Under the pieces are notes generated by a model. The model was not told where the DNA came from, did no database searches, and saw only the letters and a list, made by a program, of their open reading frames with translations. Below are positions 5,314 through 5,348 of a stretch of 5,348 bases of DNA, piece after piece. Position 1 is the stretch's first letter. Each line of letters starts with the position of its first letter. The translations under genes were made by a program, and so were the position numbers. Source of the DNA: Prevotellaceae bacterium. GTDB lineage: Bacteria > Bacteroidota > Bacteroidia > Bacteroidales > UBA932. The stretch covers positions 1-5,348 of the forward strand of contig JAISDK010000010.1 in assembly GCA_031264875.1 (NCBI GenBank), written 5' to 3'.

Positions 5314-5348
5314 TTAACGGTTTATTCTTTCGGCAAGCCGTTCCGCCA
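5314..5348 (-). CDS. C-terminal tail of an upstream gene, partial
   Basis: On the minus strand a frame entering from the right edge reads AERLAERINR and ends at TAA 5316-5314, 17 nt before the radical SAM start. The amphipathic, charged sequence looks like a genuine helical C-terminus. Another frame (WRNGLPKE, stop at 5324-5322) is also open over this short stretch, so the assignment is uncertain. If real, the gene probably shares a transcript with the radical SAM gene, because no promoter-like sequence fits in the gap. Nothing can be said about its function. Confidence 0.4.
   Translation of the reverse strand, partial: AERLAERINR

Overview
The window looks like a piece of a Bacteroidetes (probably Bacteroidales) chromosome. 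The A/T-rich gene starts have no Shine-Dalgarno sequence, there is a TACCTTTG element of the Bacteroidetes -7 type (TAnnTTTG), and one gene encodes a WG-repeat protein of a kind common in that phylum. This is inference from style; no phylogenetic marker is present. Every gene I can support lies on the minus strand, so the biological reading order runs from the right end to the left end.

Right part (5348 to 2839, read leftwards): the last codons of an unidentified gene, then a compact run of three genes. These are a 419-residue radical SAM protein with a Lys/Glu-rich helical insert and a Cys-rich C-terminal domain, a 39-residue mini-gene starting 5 nt after its stop, and a 356-residue protein of unknown function starting 2 nt after the mini-gene stop. 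The mini-gene is the most unusual item. Its residues 1-23 match the N-terminus, and its residues 24-39 the C-terminus, of the RNase Z-like protein encoded about 2.2 kb further on, as if the whole catalytic middle had been removed in frame.

Middle (2838 to 2279): 560 bases without a gene. It holds about thirteen tandem copies of a 23-bp unit (2456-2753) with strong dyad symmetry, followed by a leader rich in inverted repeats (2295-2429) before a small 86-residue gene of unknown function (2278-2018).

Left part (2017 to 1): a 231-base spacer with a candidate promoter and an operator-like palindrome, then an RNase Z-like metallo-beta-lactamase-fold hydrolase (257 residues, short because the usual exosite-arm segment is absent). 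After 68 bases comes a WG-repeat protein that runs off the left edge. The order 'RNase Z-like gene then large uncharacterised gene' occurs twice, once intact and once with the mini-gene, which suggests an old duplication.

How the genes work together cannot be settled from sequence. The tight radical SAM / 39-residue / 356-residue arrangement implies co-expression. It is compatible either with a peptide-modification cassette or, more conservatively, with a radical SAM gene followed by the relic of a decayed hydrolase gene.
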